Of a stretch of DNA of 64,000 nt, positions 15,937 through 23,294 are shown one piece after another (within the stretch, counting starts at the first letter, position 1; the number at the start of each line of letters is the position of its first letter). A program made the translations under genes and the position numbers. Source of the DNA: an uncultured Prevotellaceae bacterium (GTDB lineage: Bacteria; Bacteroidota; Bacteroidia; Bacteroidales; Muribaculaceae); NCBI GenBank assembly GCA_947165675.1, contig CAMVBJ010000008.1, positions 1 through 64,000 on the forward strand, written 5' to 3'. The notes below the pieces were generated by a model. The model saw only the letters and a program-made list of their open reading frames with translations. It was not told the origin of the DNA and searched no databases.

Positions 15937-17288
15937 ATAATGTATTGGTTTAAATATTGCTCAATAGTTTGATTCTGAATATCGCAATCCAGCTTCTTCT
16001 TCATGCGTTGTTTTCTCACTGCAACCGACGCAGAGGCTATGCCATAAACGTCGGCCAGCAATGCATTGGGAACCCGCATCATCAGCAGGCAGCAGAAGCG
16101 CACGTCCTCGGTTGTGAGAGTGGGGTGCTGCTTGCGCAAGCGGGTAGTGAAGCCAGGTAACACCATGTCGGTATTCTTCTCAATGAGTTCCCAGGATGAC
16201 TCCTCAAGATTGATGTGCCCGCTTTTACCGCGATGGGCATTGAGGATGGGCAGAATGATGGCATAGAGATGCACGTAATACAGGCTTTGCAGCTTGATGT
16301 TCTCCTCCCTCACCAGGTTTTCGTTGGTTTGTGCCGCTTCAGACAAGCGCATGGCCTCCAGCTCATTGGCATGGGCAATTCGAGCCTTGCGCCGATAGAA
16401 GAGCCCTGCAAACGATGCAGCCAATAACAGTAACAAAATCACGATGATGATTGCATACAACCTTGCTTGTTCGGTCTTCCGCTCGGCACGTTGAAATTCC
16501 ATCTGCCGCTCATGTTGCAGAGCATGGATGCGTGCCAAGTTCTCCGAGCTCTCGGTTCTTGCGATGCTGTCGGTAATGTCCATCAGGTTAAGAGCGTCAT
16601 CAAGGGCTTCCTGCCATCGACCTGCATCTTGATGATGGTACATCAACAGTCGAGTCAGTTCGGCTTGACCATGAATCCCGCATTTAGATATATAGGTAGG
16701 GAGAATCGCCATCAGTTCCTTATTCTTGCTCTGTAGCTCGAGCCCATAAGCATTTGTCATGCGATACAGGTCGGTTTGTTCCACCTTGGGATAGATACGT
16801 TTGGCCTCGGCGGTGTAATGCTCGACGCTGTCACCATTCTCGGCCATGAGGTGTATTTGGGCCAGCAGCAAGAGCGTCTGGGCACGGAAATCCATGGTGT
16901 CCCTTGGTGCCAATTGATAGGCTTGATGGGCTTCGGTTAAAGCACTGTCCAACTGTCCCTCCACCATGTGGGCGGTAGCCAATTGTTGAAGCGCCTCGGC
17001 CATGAGCTTGTAACCAGATATCTTATTGTCACTGGTGATGGCTTCGGCTTCACTGAGCATTAATTTTTGGTAGTGCTTTTGTAACTCGGTCAAATTCTTC
17101 TTCTCATATTCAGCCGAGATTTGGGAATACAACCTGTAGCGCTTTACTCGATTCCCGGTCGATGGGAACTGGTCCAGCTCGTTGAGCAGTGAGACCAGTG
17201 CAGCATCTTCTTCGGCAACAGGAGTGTCATTTACCTTGACACAACTGGCAAACAACGCAACGAGTAAGATGTAAAGCAACTTTTTCAT
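15933..17288 (-). CDS. lipoprotein/TPR/transmembrane/HTH regulator
   Basis: 451 residues, first gene of the operon. The N terminus has a lipobox-like LLVALFASC (Cys16). A helical TPR-like region follows (~20-260; LTEAHQAYQLAP and WQEALDDALNLMD are typical). A single transmembrane segment (YAIIIVILLLLLAASFAGLFY, ~275-298) is followed by a charged coiled coil. The C-terminal ~60 residues (LTTEDVRFCCLLMM...KQRMKKKL) look like a LuxR-like helix-turn-helix. Bacteroidales encode many such proteins and they are thought to be membrane-bound regulators. Here the regulator is co-transcribed with two exported proteins, which may be its signal or its targets. Regulation is inferred only. Confidence 0.75.
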   Translation of the reverse strand: MKKLLYILLVALFASCVKVNDTPVAEEDAALVSLLNELDQFPSTGNRVKRYRLYSQISAEYEKKNLTELQKHYQKLMLSEAEAITSDNKISGYKLMAEALQQLATAHMVEGQLDSALTEAHQAYQLAPRDTMDFRAQTLLLLAQIHLMAENGDSVEHYTAEAKRIYPKVEQTDLYRMTNAYGLELQSKNKELMAILPTYISKCGIHGQAELTRLLMYHHQDAGRWQEALDDALNLMDITDSIARTESSENLARIHALQHERQMEFQRAERKTEQARLYAIIIVILLLLLAASFAGLFYRRKARIAHANELEAMRLSEAAQTNENLVREENIKLQSLYYVHLYAIILPILNAHRGKSGHINLEESSWELIEKNTDMVLPGFTTRLRKQHPTLTTEDVRFCCLLMMRVPNALLADVYGIASASVAVRKQRMKKKLDCDIQNQTIEQYLNQYII

Positions 17289-17305
17289 ATCCTATGGTTT
17301 TTCTG

Positions 17306-17313
17306 CAAAAATA
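17306..17313 (-). promoter_or_regulatory. -7 box for the regulator operon
   Basis: TATTTTTG on the minus strand, 18 nt before the start of the regulator gene. Confidence 0.5.
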
Positions 17314-17339
17314 CCCATAAAATCGGGATTGTGGAATCA

Positions 17340-17848
17340 CATTAATATAAATGTATATGCGTGTTTATTTGAAACAGAGCCCTATATAGTTGGATTACAG
17401 CAGGATAATAGAATCCGAGATGTATATTAAATATGTTGGTGTCCGCTAACACTTTTTTGCGGTTGTGAAATAATCAGGCTGGATTCCGTTGCCGGGGCTC
17501 ATCCTTTTTCGTTGTAAGACGGGCATGTCATTCATCTGTAGTGAAAGTCAACTCGTGGCGTAGTCACCAACGAGCCCTATGCAACTTTTAAGCTTCAATC
17601 GGTGACAGTTGAGGGAGAGGAAGCAATAGCGAAATCGTATCTTGATGAACAGTAATCAAATACTAAGGCGTATCAAGTGAACAAGTTGGCTAATGACAAC
17701 AAGGTTCCCGAAGGTGACCGTAACCTTGATGCGTAAAACTGGAGAGTAAACGATGAAAGAAGTTTTGGAATTGGACCATTGATTACCCTCATGCGCGCGG
17801 ATAGAACGGATAAATCGAGTAAAAAACTGGAAGTGCCTTGTACATGCG
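17340..17848. other. non-coding gap with possible group II intron-like debris
   Basis: About 500 bp without a credible ORF. The + strand from about 17470 contains phrases that recall domain I of bacterial group II introns (TAGTGAAAGTCAACTCG near 17541, TACTAAGGCG near 17661, GGTTCCCGAAGG near 17702). No reverse transcriptase, 5' GUGYG end or domain V is evident. The identification is tentative. Confidence 0.3.
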
Positions 17849-17891
17849 ACACCACCAATCAACCCTCGACAAGGGGGCCGATTGGTGGTGT
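17849..17891 (-). terminator. stem-loop downstream of the Gln-rich gene
   Basis: ACACCACCAATC (17849-17860) pairs with GATTGGTGGTGT (17880-17891). The loop contains a smaller CCCT/AGGG pair. It lies 18 nt beyond the stop of the minus-strand gene but lacks a T tract. Confidence 0.45.
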
Positions 17892-17908
17892 GATGAGGAT
17901 ACAACAGT

Positions 17909-18256
17909 TTACTTCTCCTGTTGCTGGTCGTCCATCAGGCCTGCACGATAACCGCCTGCCTGTGCAACAGCAACGCCATACTGGTAACCCAGCTGGTAGG
18001 CCTGCTGCACGAGCTGCTGCATCTGCTGCATGATCATCTGGTACTGCTGCTGATACTGCTGCTGGTTGGGCATCTGCTGCTGTTGCTGCTGGTATCCGGG
18101 AGGGAAGTTAGGCACCTGTTGTTGCTGTGGTTGTTGCGGGGTTTGATCCCAGGGGTTGGGTATCTCATTACCACCAGTGGTCGTGGCACCGCCTCCCTGT
18201 TGGGCTTGGCGAGCGGCCTCTTCCAGCTTTTTCTGAAGTTCATCAAGTAATCCCAT
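17909..18256 (-). CDS. Gln-rich small protein of unknown function
   Basis: 115 residues from the ATG at 18256; a TTG nine bases upstream is less likely. The amphipathic N-terminal helix is MGLLDELQKKLEEAARQAQQ. A Gly/Pro/Gln-rich middle with long Gln runs (~35-85) leads to a C-terminal segment VQQAYQLGYQYGVAVAQAGGYRAG. There is no signal peptide. Such low-complexity composition suggests a disordered or self-associating cytoplasmic protein. I do not recognise a family. It has its own promoter and no operon partner. Coding is supported by the intact frame, the AT-rich flanks and the -7 box upstream. Confidence 0.65.
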   Translation of the reverse strand: MGLLDELQKKLEEAARQAQQGGGATTTGGNEIPNPWDQTPQQPQQQQVPNFPPGYQQQQQQMPNQQQYQQQYQMIMQQMQQLVQQAYQLGYQYGVAVAQAGGYRAGLMDDQQQEK

Positions 18257-18324
18257 AATAGTCAATATTAAATAGTTAATACTAAATCGATAGAAAAATG
18301 CTATTCTAATTCATATTCACACCA

Positions 18325-18332
18325 CAAATTTA
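18325..18332 (-). promoter_or_regulatory. -7 box for the Gln-rich gene
   Basis: TAAATTTG on the minus strand, about 70 nt upstream of the start. Confidence 0.45.
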
Positions 18333-18508
18333 GTCATATTATCTGATTGCTGCAAGTATTGAAATAAAAGTTTAATTTTTTTTTAATACAATCAAACCGA
18401 AATCGTAACTCGACAGCCCAAACCATCAACTAAAAACACACGTAAGGTGACCGTGGAGCCCAGTGGTGTTCCTTTAAAAAACTCAGCAACTTCGTGACGG
18501 GCCGTAGT

Positions 18509-19831
18509 TCAGTGGCTGTTGCGCAACCCGTAGAACATCACCACCAGGAAACAAGCCAACGGGACGACAAACGACAGGTTGACAGCAGGCAGTACCTGAA
18601 CGCCAGTGTCGATAATCATCGCCTGCAAGGCAGGCAACACGCTGCCACCCAGGATGGCCATGATCAGACCGGCCGAACCCACCTCGGCGTCCTCACCCAC
18701 GCCACCAAGTGCCAACCCATAGATGGTGGGGAACATCAGGCTCATACAAGCCGACACAGCCACCAGGCAACACATGCCAGTACGGCCTCCCACAAAAATG
18801 ACACCGAGCAGCAACAGCATGGCTAATGCTGCAAAGAAAGCCAACAGACGACCAGGCTTGAAGTACTTCATCAAGTAGATGTTGACAAAGCGCATCGTGC
18901 AGAAGATCACCATAGCCACGATGTTATATCGCTGGGACAAGACCTCGGCAGCCTGCTCATTCATGCCCTCGGCCATAAAGATGCGGGTACCATACTGGAT
19001 GATGAATGTCCAGCAAGTGATCTGTGCGCCCACGTAGAAGAATTGAGCCAGCACACCGTTGCGGTAAGGTCTATTGGCCCACAAGCGCTTCACGGCAGTG
19101 ACTAACGGTACACGAGTCTCACAGGTGGCCTGATGCACAACGGGAATCTTCACGGCCAGCAGCACGATCAGTAACAGGATGATGACTATGCTCAGCATCG
19201 CGTAAGGTTGCACCAGTACACTCAGATCGCTTTGCTTCAATGCCTGGAACTGGGCATCATCGAGCTGTGCACGCTGGGCCGTATCGAGTGGCGAGAGACG
19301 CGCCTGAATAAAATTCATCGCCACAAACATGCCCGCCAGCGAACCGATGGGGTTGAATGACTGTGCCAGGTTCAAGCGCCGTGTCGCGGTCTCGCGGTCA
19401 CCCATGAGCAGGATATAGGGGTTGGAAGTCGTCTCAAGGAACGACAACCCACAAGTGAGGATAAAATAGGCTACCAGAAATGGCCAGAAACTGCCCATAG
19501 CCCGCGCAGGAATAAACAGCAGAACGCCAAGGGCATAGAGCGCAAGGCCCATAACAATGCCGCTCTTGAAGGAGTGACGACGGATAAACATCGCAGCTGG
19601 CAACGCCATGCAGAAGTAGCCCCCGTAAAAGGCCACTTGAACCAGGGCACCATCGGTCACACTCATGCGGAAAATCTTGGAAAAAGCCTTGACCATCGGG
19701 TTGGTGATATCGTTGGCAAAGCCCCACAGGGCAAAGCAGCAGGTCACCACGATGAAGGGCAGCACATAGCTCACACCCTCTCGGGTCACCAGCAGGCGGG
19801 ATTTCTTGCTATTATTATTGATTGTTGTCAT
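18509..19831 (-). CDS. fucP: L-fucose:H+ symporter, FucP family
   Basis: 440 residues with about twelve hydrophobic segments, an MFS transporter of the FHS/FucP family in the inner membrane. Family hallmarks are ALWGFANDITNPMV near residue 34, carrying the acidic residue of helix 1, and SFLETTSNPYILLMG near 129. They match the Asp and Glu that are needed for sugar and proton binding in E. coli FucP. Its start overlaps the stop of the mutarotase gene by 4 bp, so the two are translationally coupled. The substrate is inferred as fucose or a similar hexose; FucP relatives also carry glucose, galactose or mannose. Confidence 0.85.
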   Translation of the reverse strand: MTTINNNSKKSRLLVTREGVSYVLPFIVVTCCFALWGFANDITNPMVKAFSKIFRMSVTDGALVQVAFYGGYFCMALPAAMFIRRHSFKSGIVMGLALYALGVLLFIPARAMGSFWPFLVAYFILTCGLSFLETTSNPYILLMGDRETATRRLNLAQSFNPIGSLAGMFVAMNFIQARLSPLDTAQRAQLDDAQFQALKQSDLSVLVQPYAMLSIVIILLLIVLLAVKIPVVHQATCETRVPLVTAVKRLWANRPYRNGVLAQFFYVGAQITCWTFIIQYGTRIFMAEGMNEQAAEVLSQRYNIVAMVIFCTMRFVNIYLMKYFKPGRLLAFFAALAMLLLLGVIFVGGRTGMCCLVAVSACMSLMFPTIYGLALGGVGEDAEVGSAGLIMAILGGSVLPALQAMIIDTGVQVLPAVNLSFVVPLACFLVVMFYGLRNSH

Positions 19832-20166
19832 TTCGTGTCAAGTTTGAAGATACGCTCCATCAATAGCCACTTGGCGGTCGAGGGGGCACTGGGGTCACAG
19901 CCCTGGAACTGGGCCACATAGGCCTCCCACTCGGCCTGACGCGGTAAGGTTGCCAAGCGAGCGTTGTCCTTCTCCCAATCAAAGTCGTCGGTTGTATCAC
20001 AGATCATGAACAGGAGGTTGCCGTGGATATAAATCTGCATGTCCAGGATGCCCACACTGCGAATGCCTTGCTGAATCTCGGGCCACACGTGGGCATGGGC
20101 CTCGACGTATTTCTCGATCAATTCGCGGTTGGCAGGCAATTCAAGGGTTTGGCAATAGCGTTTCAT
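19828..20166 (-). CDS. L-rhamnose/L-fucose mutarotase (RhaM family)
   Basis: 112 residues, the normal size for the RhaM/YiiL dimeric alpha-beta barrel mutarotases that interconvert sugar anomers. Conserved parts include AHAHVWPEI with its histidines near residues 23-25, DMQIYIHGNLLFMI near 42-55, and WLLMERIFKLD at the end. It sits between the nucleotidylyltransferase-kinase and fucP genes, which suggests it supplies the right anomer of the imported sugar to the next enzyme. Whether the sugar is fucose or rhamnose cannot be read from the sequence. Confidence 0.85.
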   Translation of the reverse strand: MKRYCQTLELPANRELIEKYVEAHAHVWPEIQQGIRSVGILDMQIYIHGNLLFMICDTTDDFDWEKDNARLATLPRQAEWEAYVAQFQGCDPSAPSTAKWLLMERIFKLDTK

Positions 20167-20187
20167 ATTGTTATTGGTTTTAATGGG

Positions 20188-20213
20188 TTTTAAGGACCTT
20201 AGGGACTTTAACG
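20188..20213. repeat. short AAGGACCTTA-type repeat
   Basis: TTTAAGGACCTTAGGGACTTTA consists of imperfect 9-10-bp units of the RGGACYTTA type and overlaps the stop codon at 20208-20210. A longer stretch of the same units lies at 29841-29890. Confidence 0.5.
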
Positions 20214-21371
20214 TCGGATGGTTAATGGGATGGCGCCATCGGGGAAACTGTCGCGGTCACGACACACGAGCGCCAAGTAGCCACCGCCACCGGCTCCAGG
20301 CATCTTCCATGCCAGCACGCCGTCCATGGCGCTATAATGGTCGATGTAATCCTGCACACCAGGCTGAATCATGGCGGGAAACATGGCCACTTGGGCCTCA
20401 AAGGAAGCCTTGTAGGCCGATGCAAAGTGGTCAAGATCCATGTGCTGGATAGCTATCCAGCAACAATCCGCGGCAGTGGCGAGAGCCCGCACCTTGGCCG
20501 GGGTGATGTCCTTGCCCTCGACCACGCTACAGCCTGGCCGACGCGGGAACATGGGAATCAGGCACAGGTGATCCTCCAGCCAGTTCAGCAAGGTGGCTTC
20601 ACGTGTATATTCTATCTTCTCAGGCCAGTAACTACCATTATAATAATGTCGGGCAAGTCCAGGCACACAGATGCCAATGGCATCTTGTGCCCCGCTGACG
20701 ATGCCGTCACTGCGCTCTGGATCGTTCTCAAGGCAGAAGACGAGCCTTGCCAGCATCTCAGGATCCATATCTGGCAACTGGTAGGGCCACACACGCTTGA
20801 TGGTGTTGCGCGTGCTCGTTGACAAGCCACATCGCTCCCTGATCTCAAAGGTGGGTTCCAACGAGATGGTCAATGCCCAGCCAGGGGCATGGCACGACAC
20901 ATAGGGCTGGTCAATCCATGTTCCCGCCAGGTCGAGACGCGTTGGCAACTGACCGATAGCCTGTTTCAGGCCTGTACTGCTGCGAGCCTCAAGTCCCTCA
21001 CCTGGCACGCGCTTGAGCACAATATACTCGATGCCACGCTCACGGCACAACTGTCGCTTCTCCTCGCGGTCGCCGTCCTCATTGACCACAAGGCAATCGG
21101 GATGCACGATGTCGAGTGTGGGCAGGAAATCCAGGAAACCACTGCCCTGATTGATGTAGGCCTGCTTGACATATCGGATGGCCTGCACCATGAACAGACG
21201 TTCCTGCTCACTGCACATGGTCTTGTGACCCTTCAGAGCCTCAATGGTCTTGTCGCTGCCGATGCCCACATACAGGTCACCATACTGCGACGCCTGCTTG
21301 AAAAACTCTACATGACCCGAATGCAACAGGTCATAGCACCCCGACACAAAAACTTTCTTCTCGTTACTCAC
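20208..21371 (-). CDS. nucleotidylyltransferase fused to a GHMP kinase
   Basis: About 387 residues from the GTG at 21371; a TTG at 21380 is the alternative. The N-terminal ~135 residues form a HxGH-type nucleotidylyltransferase: SGCYDLLHSGHVEFF, LYVGIGSD, and the closing ARSSTGL motif. The rest has all three GHMP kinase motifs: PTRLDLAGTWIDQP near 145, CGLSTST near 182, and KMPGAGGGGYLALV near 360. It could therefore phosphorylate a sugar and then activate the product with a nucleotide. With fucP and a mutarotase downstream it resembles a compact version of the bifunctional fucokinase/GDP-fucose enzyme Fkp, but the transferase fold differs. Substrate and nucleotide are unknown. Confidence 0.75.
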   Translation of the reverse strand: MSNEKKVFVSGCYDLLHSGHVEFFKQASQYGDLYVGIGSDKTIEALKGHKTMCSEQERLFMVQAIRYVKQAYINQGSGFLDFLPTLDIVHPDCLVVNEDGDREEKRQLCRERGIEYIVLKRVPGEGLEARSSTGLKQAIGQLPTRLDLAGTWIDQPYVSCHAPGWALTISLEPTFEIRERCGLSTSTRNTIKRVWPYQLPDMDPEMLARLVFCLENDPERSDGIVSGAQDAIGICVPGLARHYYNGSYWPEKIEYTREATLLNWLEDHLCLIPMFPRRPGCSVVEGKDITPAKVRALATAADCCWIAIQHMDLDHFASAYKASFEAQVAMFPAMIQPGVQDYIDHYSAMDGVLAWKMPGAGGGGYLALVCRDRDSFPDGAIPLTIRR

Positions 21372-21405
21372 TGTCGTCAAAAAAAATATTTTTCGGTTTC
21401 AACGA

Positions 21406-21413
21406 CAAAGGTA
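21406..21413 (-). promoter_or_regulatory. -7 box for the fucose-like cluster
   Basis: TACCTTTG on the minus strand, 26-35 nt before the possible starts. It indicates transcription separate from trpB. Confidence 0.55.
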
Positions 21414-21461
21414 CAATTTCCCGCCCACTACGACACCATGAAAGATAGAAAAATATATCCT

Positions 21462-22817
21462 TTATTGTGGCACACTCTGGAGCGTGAGCTTGATGTCATC
21501 GTCACTCACCCTGTAATTCATGAGATCGCCATTCAAGTACTGGTCGTAGGCGCTCATGTCGATCAGTCCGTGGCCCGACAGGTTGAACAGGATGACCTTG
21601 GCTTCACCCGATTGCTTACACTTCTGGGCCTCACGTATGGCAGCAGCAATCGCATGGCTTGACTCTGGAGCGGGAATGATGCCCTCGGTACGAGCAAACA
21701 GCAAGCCAGCCTCAAAGGACTCGAGTTGAGGGATATCCACTCCGTGCATCAGCCCGTCCTTGATGAGCTGTGAGATAATCATGCCAGCACCGTGATAGCG
21801 CAAGCCTCCTGCATGTATGTTGGCAGGTTTGAACGAGTGTCCCAAGGTGAACATGGGGAGTAACGGCGTGTAGCCAGCCTCATCACCAAAGTCATATCGG
21901 AACTCACCTCTTGTCAATTTGGGGCAACTCTCGGGCTCGGCTGCGATAAACTCGGTTGTCTTGCCATCCTTGATGTTGTGGCGCATAAATGGGAAGGCTA
22001 TGCCACCAAAATTGGATCCGCCACCAAAACAGGCAATTACCACATCAGGATACTCACCCGCCATGGCCATCTGCTTCTCGGCTTCAAGCCCGATGATGGT
22101 CTGATGCAGCCCCACATGATTCAGCACCGAACCCAAGGTGTATTTACAGTTAGGGGTAGTCGTTGCCAGTTCCACGGCCTCTGAAATCGCCGTGCCCAGC
22201 GAACCGGGGTGATTTGGATCACGGGTGATGATGTCCTTGCCGGCACGGGTGGACATGGAAGGGGAGGCCGTTACAGCGGCTCCAAACGTTCGCATAATGG
22301 ACGAGCGATAGGGTTTCTGCTGCATGGAGATTTTTACTTGATAGACCGCCGATTCGAGCCCAAACACCGACGCCGCATAGGCCAATGCTGCTCCCCACTG
22401 ACCAGCACCAGTCTCGGTGGTCACGTTAGTGGTTCCCTCCTGCTTGGCATAATAGCACTGAGGCAGGGCCGAGTTAACCTTGTGGGAGCCTAACGGGTTG
22501 ACCGACTCATTCTTGAAATAGATGTGAGCCGGCGTCTGGAGAGCATCCTCCAGGGCATAGGCGCGCACCAGTGGTGTCGAGCGATAGGCCTTGTACTTGT
22601 CCATCACCTCATCGGGAATGGGAATGAAGTCATGCTCAGTGTCTAACTCCTGTACACAGCATTCGCGCGGAAAAATGTGGGCAAGGTCATCCACGCCCAG
22701 TGGCTGCTTGGTAGCTGGATGGATGGGGGGCAAGGGCTTGACGGGCATGTCAGCCTGGATGTTGTACCATGCGGTGGGCAACTCGCTCTCCTGGAGGATA
22801 AATCTTTTCTGTTTCAT
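21462..22817 (-). CDS. trpB: tryptophan synthase beta chain, TrpB2 type
   Basis: 451 residues from the ATG at 22817, the expected TrpB2 length; the frame continues upstream only through the leader. It makes tryptophan from indole and serine with PLP. The PLP lysine is in NPLGSHKVNSAL near residue 106, the phosphate-binding loop is CFGGGSNFGG near 265, and the C-terminal NLSGHG lies near 424. TrpB2 proteins often work apart from TrpA. No other trp gene is nearby. The 180-nt leader contains a tryptophan attenuator, so expression should follow tryptophan supply. Confidence 0.92.
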   Translation of the reverse strand: MKQKRFILQESELPTAWYNIQADMPVKPLPPIHPATKQPLGVDDLAHIFPRECCVQELDTEHDFIPIPDEVMDKYKAYRSTPLVRAYALEDALQTPAHIYFKNESVNPLGSHKVNSALPQCYYAKQEGTTNVTTETGAGQWGAALAYAASVFGLESAVYQVKISMQQKPYRSSIMRTFGAAVTASPSMSTRAGKDIITRDPNHPGSLGTAISEAVELATTTPNCKYTLGSVLNHVGLHQTIIGLEAEKQMAMAGEYPDVVIACFGGGSNFGGIAFPFMRHNIKDGKTTEFIAAEPESCPKLTRGEFRYDFGDEAGYTPLLPMFTLGHSFKPANIHAGGLRYHGAGMIISQLIKDGLMHGVDIPQLESFEAGLLFARTEGIIPAPESSHAIAAAIREAQKCKQSGEAKVILFNLSGHGLIDMSAYDQYLNGDLMNYRVSDDDIKLTLQSVPQ

Positions 22818-22859
22818 TTCGGTTATGTAATTAAGTGAATAAATGATAGAATATTGACT

Positions 22860-22898
22860 GAAAAAATTTAAAGGCCTGTCGCAAGTTCGACAGACCTT
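22860..22898 (-). terminator. attenuator terminator upstream of trpB
   Basis: On the minus strand AAGGTCTGTCG (22898-22888) pairs with CGACAGGCCTT (22881-22871), one G-U pair included, around a 6-nt loop. TAAATTTTTTC follows. It lies 43 nt before the trpB start. Confidence 0.85.
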
Positions 22899-22942
22899 CA
22901 TTATAGGGATTGCAATCTCATGATTGCACATGGTCAGGCGAC

Positions 22943-22999
22943 TCACGATTGTTTAAATCTTGAGCTGCGCCACCACCAATATGCAGAACGTATTCTCAT
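22943..22999 (-). CDS. trp leader peptide
   Basis: An 18-codon frame reads MRIRSAYWWWRSSRFKQS and ends in TGA. Three consecutive TGG codons at 22978-22970 make chance unlikely. Low charged tRNA-Trp would stall the ribosome here and change folding of the downstream hairpins, allowing read-through into trpB. Confidence 0.85.
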   Translation of the reverse strand: MRIRSAYWWWRSSRFKQS

Positions 23000-23030
23000 T
23001 TTCTTGATATAATTGCATGTATTTACATTG

Positions 23031-23063
23031 CAAATGTATATTATTTCTAAAATTACAACCAAA
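23031..23063 (-). promoter_or_regulatory. promoter of the trp leader
   Basis: Minus strand: TTTG (23063-23060), a 21-nt spacer, TACATTTG (23038-23031). Spacing is slightly long. Transcription would begin about 25 nt before the leader peptide. Confidence 0.6.
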
Positions 23064-23220
23064 TATTTAATCAAAAAAAACTATCACCCCCTCAAAAAAC
23101 TATCAAATCCCGTCAAGCGTGCCCACGTGGATAAGACTGAAAGAGAGTTCAACACTGTCAACAAGCCTAAAAGCCCTAAGCCTAAAACCTAATTGTCAAA
23201 ACTCCATATTTCCCCATTAA

Positions 23221-23252
23221 TTTGTATTTGTGACGAAAATGGACTAACTTTG
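23221..23252 (+). promoter_or_regulatory. promoter of the HerA-like ATPase
   Basis: TTTG (23221-23224), a 20-nt spacer, TAACTTTG (23245-23252), 43 nt before the start codon. Confidence 0.7.
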
Positions 23253-23294
23253 TGACCAGCAAATATCAACCAACAATATAACAACGACACAATC

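Larger units (their letters stand above)
22818..23024 (-). promoter_or_regulatory. tryptophan attenuator leader of trpB
   Basis: In transcript order it holds a leader peptide with Trp-Trp-Trp (22999-22943), a TGCAATC/GATTGCA hairpin (22911-22928), then a terminator hairpin with a T tract (22898-22860). This is the classic layout for ribosome-mediated attenuation. It is consistent with the Bacteroid-trp leader motif described in Bacteroidota; membership needs a covariance search. Confidence 0.8.

Noticed and set aside
20889..21662. Plus-strand frame of 257 codons across the kinase and trpB ends
   Set aside because: It spans two well-supported minus-strand genes and their intergenic promoter.
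22818..22946. N-terminal extension of trpB from 22946
   Set aside because: This stretch is the leader region containing the attenuator hairpin; TrpB2 homology begins at the ATG at 22817.
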